In this document: positions 4,922-6,827 of the stretch, piece by piece
Layout: the number at the start of each line of letters is the position of its first letter
Numbering within the stretch: position 1 is the stretch's first letter
Source: Citricoccus sp. WCRC_4
GTDB lineage: Bacteria; Actinomycetota; Actinomycetes; Actinomycetales; Micrococcaceae
Assembly: GCA_026645375.1 (NCBI GenBank)
Contig: JAPFFX010000083.1
Location: forward strand, 1-6,827
DNA length: 6,827 nucleotides
Reading direction: 5' to 3'
Notes under the pieces: model-generated
The model's database searches: none
What the model was told of the DNA's origin: nothing
What the model saw: the letters and a program-made list of their open reading frames with translations, nothing else
Made by a program: the position numbers and the translations under genes

Positions 4922-5770
4922 ATGACCGCTGAGAACACCACCGCCACCGCCGGTTCGTCCCAGGCCCCGGCCGTCCCGGACTTCGGGGACATCATCTACG
5001 AGCGCCGCAACGCCGCCGCCGTCATCACCATCAACCGCCCGGACCGCTACAACGCCTTCCGCGCCCAGACCGTCGAGGAGCTCATCAAGGCCCTCAAGCT
5101 GGCCTGGGCCGACCGCGGCGTGCAGGCCGTGATCCTCACCGGGGCGGGCCAGAAGGCCTTCTGCACCGGCGGGGACGTCAAGCAGCGCGCCGAGACCGGG
5201 GACTACGGCCCGAGCGAGTCCGGCATGTTCGAGATCGGCCTGCTGCACAAGACCATCCGCGACCTCCCCAAGCCGGTCATCGCCGCGGTCAACGGCCTCG
5301 CCATCGGCGGTGGGCACGTGCTGCACGTGCTGTGCGACCTGACCATCGCCTCCTCCACCGCCCAGTTCGGGCAGGCGGGCCCTCGTGTCGGGTCCTTCGA
5401 CGCGGGGTTCGGCTCGGCCTTCCTCGCCCGCATCGTCGGCGAGAAGCGGGCCCGCGAGATCTGGTACCTCTGCCGCAAGTACGACGCCGCCACCGCCGAG
5501 CGCTGGGGCCTGGTCAACGCCGTCGTCGAACCGGACCGGCTGATGGACGAGGCCCTGGCCTGGGCAGACGAGATCGCAGCGAAGTCGCCGACCGCCATCC
5601 GCTTCCTCAAGCAGTCCTTCAATGCGGACACCGAGCACCAGGCCGGCTTGAGCGCCATGGCGATGTCGGCCCTCGACCTCTACGCCGTATCGCCCGAGGG
5701 CATGGAGGGCGCCATCGCCTTCGCCGAGAAGCGGGCCCCTGACTTCGCCTCCAAGGTCATCAGCCATTGA
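4922..5770 (+). CDS. badI: 2-ketocyclohexanecarboxyl-CoA hydrolase, BadI-like (crotonase superfamily)
   Basis: Predicted to open the ring of 2-ketocyclohexane-1-carboxyl-CoA hydrolytically, giving pimelyl-CoA, which then enters beta-oxidation. The 282-residue crotonase-fold protein has both oxyanion-hole segments, FCTGGD (80-85) and AIGGGH (127-132), then FGQAGPRVGSFDAGFG (149-164), the MenB/BadI-type active-site loop with Ser158 and Asp160, and REIWYLCRKY (178-187). BadI-like points are LHKTIRDLPKPVIA (108-121), SFNADTEHQAG (232-242) and the C-terminal EKRAPDF (269-275). The first 20 or so residues are a low-complexity extension ahead of the conserved start FGDIIYERRN. AAAGGA (4912-4917) precedes the ATG by 4 nt. 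The closest alternative is MenB, 1,4-dihydroxynaphthoyl-CoA synthase, which shares GSFD and the overall fold; the absence of menaquinone genes and an acyl-CoA dehydrogenase next door favour BadI. Confidence 0.72.
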   Translation: MTAENTTATAGSSQAPAVPDFGDIIYERRNAAAVITINRPDRYNAFRAQTVEELIKALKLAWADRGVQAVILTGAGQKAFCTGGDVKQRAETGDYGPSESGMFEIGLLHKTIRDLPKPVIAAVNGLAIGGGHVLHVLCDLTIASSTAQFGQAGPRVGSFDAGFGSAFLARIVGEKRAREIWYLCRKYDAATAERWGLVNAVVEPDRLMDEALAWADEIAAKSPTAIRFLKQSFNADTEHQAGLSAMAMSALDLYAVSPEGMEGAIAFAEKRAPDFASKVISH

Positions 5771-5772
5771 CC

Positions 5773-5786
5773 GTCGGCAAGCCGAC
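5773..5786. repeat. Intercistronic hairpin GTCGGC-AA-GCCGAC
   Basis: Perfect 6-bp arms lie 2 nt after the badI-like stop codon, within the 50-bp gap before the acyl-CoA dehydrogenase. There is no T-tract, so termination is unlikely. A GC-rich hairpin here could stabilise the upstream message or tune the ratio of the two proteins. Confidence 0.4.
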
Positions 5787-5820
5787 CGCGACCACTACCC
5801 CAGGACCAGACGAGGGACCC

Positions 5821-6827
5821 ATGGACTTCACGATCGACACGGCGATGCAGGGCTACATCGATGCCGCGGCGGCAATGGCCGACGAGCTGGCACCGGGCTA
5901 CCAGCAGCGCGAGACGGACCGGATCATCGACCCGGCCCTGCGCTGTGAGATGGGCGCACGCGGGCTGATCGCCCCCGAGCTCCCGGAGGAGCTGGGTGGA
6001 CGGGGTGAACGAGCCCTGACCGCGGGCATGATCACCGAGCAGATCTCCCGCGGTGACATCAACGTCGGCTACGTCCAGGTGGTCGGCTCCCTGGTCGGGC
6101 AGATCCTGGCCCGCAACGCCGGCCCCGAGCTGGCCAGGACCTGGGTGCCGAAGATCGCCAGCGGTGAGGACATCGTGGCCATCGGCCTGTCGGAACCCGA
6201 CGGCGGCTCGGACGCCGGCAATCCCGGCCTCACCGCGCGGCGCCAGGACGGCGGCTGGGTGCTCAACGGCACCAAGTCGATGTCCTTCGCCCTCCACGCC
6301 GGCGCCACGGTGGTCTTCGCCCGTACGGAGGAGAACCGCCGGGGCCGGGGCATCAGCGCCTTCCTGGTGGAACTCGACCGCGACGGCGTCGCACGGGAGG
6401 CCACCCCGGACATGGGCACCAAGTGCGTGGGCCGCGGGTTCGTCACCTTCACGGACACCTGGATCCCGGAACAGAACGTGCTCGGTGCCGAGGGCAAGGG
6501 CTTCACCGAGGTCATGCAGGGATTCGACTTCTCCCGCGCCCTCATCGGCCTCCAGGTCATCGGCGCCGCCCAGGTCACCCTCGACGAGACCTGGGAGTAC
6601 GCCGGCCAGCGGATGGCGTTCGACCAGCCCATCAGCAAGTTCCAGGGACTGTCCTTCCCGCTGGCCGAGGCGGACACCCTGCTCACCGCGGCCCGGGTGC
6701 TGTGCCAGAAGACGCTGTGGCTCAAGGACGCGGGCCTGCCGCACACCAAGGAGGCGGCCATGTGCAAGTGGTGGGCGCCGAAGACGGCCTACGACGTCAT
6801 CAACCAGTGCCTGCTGTCCCACGGCCA
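5821..6827 (+). CDS. aliB: Acyl-CoA dehydrogenase, probable cyclohexanecarboxyl-CoA dehydrogenase AliB (3' end outside window)
   Basis: A flavoprotein that would introduce the alpha,beta double bond into a CoA-activated ring, passing electrons to ETF. 335 codons are present; family length is about 380, so roughly 45 residues are missing. The N-terminal helical domain covers about 1-118. The FAD/substrate signature is IGLSEPDGGSDAG (121-133), with WVLNGTKSMSFALHAG (146-161) in the beta domain. FDFSRALIGLQVIGAAQ (235-251) opens the C-terminal helical domain. The window ends at CLLSHG, where many relatives have QxHGG; this variant suits a specialised subfamily. Neither catalytic base candidate can be judged here: the usual C-terminal Glu lies past the edge. 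The ATG at 5821 has GAGGG 4 nt upstream and follows the BadI-like gene by 50 bp, so they are probably cotranscribed. Specific assignment as AliB rests largely on this neighbour; a general acyl-CoA dehydrogenase remains possible. Confidence 0.7.
   Translation, partial: MDFTIDTAMQGYIDAAAAMADELAPGYQQRETDRIIDPALRCEMGARGLIAPELPEELGGRGERALTAGMITEQISRGDINVGYVQVVGSLVGQILARNAGPELARTWVPKIASGEDIVAIGLSEPDGGSDAGNPGLTARRQDGGWVLNGTKSMSFALHAGATVVFARTEENRRGRGISAFLVELDRDGVAREATPDMGTKCVGRGFVTFTDTWIPEQNVLGAEGKGFTEVMQGFDFSRALIGLQVIGAAQVTLDETWEYAGQRMAFDQPISKFQGLSFPLAEADTLLTAARVLCQKTLWLKDAGLPHTKEAAMCKWWAPKTAYDVINQCLLSHG

Noticed and set aside
2882..5767. A 961-codon open frame on the minus strand across the regulator, TetR and badI-like genes
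   Set aside because: It runs opposite to three well-supported genes and its composition (Arg/Gly/His/Val-rich, no recognisable domain) is typical of the antisense frame of high-GC coding DNA.
5680..6822. Long minus-strand open frame opposite the acyl-CoA dehydrogenase
   Set aside because: The plus-strand frame encodes clear acyl-CoA dehydrogenase motifs; the antisense frame shows no family features.

Overview
The window is high-GC, densely coded DNA with strong G/C preference at third codon positions. TANNNT-type -10 boxes sit directly ahead of start codons, as in leaderless actinobacterial mRNAs. Together with the gene content this points to an actinobacterium, most likely in the Micrococcales (Micrococcaceae-like). 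That placement is inference from style and families, not from a marker gene.

Layout. Left block, minus strand: a berberine-bridge-type FAD-linked oxidoreductase (54-1487) lies downstream of tadA (1625-2101), the tRNA adenosine deaminase. The 137-bp gap between them holds a plausible promoter for the oxidoreductase and an inverted repeat centred on its -35 box. tadA is divergent from upp (2156-2791, uracil phosphoribosyltransferase). The two start codons are 54 bp apart, and each is preceded at 7-8 nt by a TANNNT hexamer, so both mRNAs look leaderless.

Middle block: 378 bp between upp and the next confident gene (2792-3169). It contains eight GTNAC pentamers within 180 bp, including two near-identical 19-bp elements 48 bp apart, a 6-bp palindrome, and a possible 37-codon small ORF. 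It ends with the RBS of an orphan winged-helix regulator (3170-4006) that has a PhoB/OmpR-type DNA-binding domain but no recognisable receiver domain. A strong intrinsic terminator (13-bp perfect stem) closes this unit.

Right block, plus strand: an apparent catabolic operon opens with a near-consensus promoter (TTGACC-N17-TACAGT). Two palindromic operators follow exactly 21 bp apart, then a TetR-family regulator (4175-4849), a BadI-like 2-ketocyclohexanecarboxyl-CoA hydrolase of the enoyl-CoA hydratase/MenB superfamily (4922-5770), and an acyl-CoA dehydrogenase (5821 to the window edge, incomplete) that fits AliB, cyclohexanecarboxyl-CoA dehydrogenase. In the known pathway AliB desaturates the CoA-activated alicyclic ring and BadI opens the 2-keto ring to pimelyl-CoA. 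The block therefore looks like the start of a TetR-controlled alicyclic carboxylic acid degradation operon whose ligase, hydratase and alcohol dehydrogenase would lie beyond the right edge. No RNA gene, CRISPR array or mobile element was seen.
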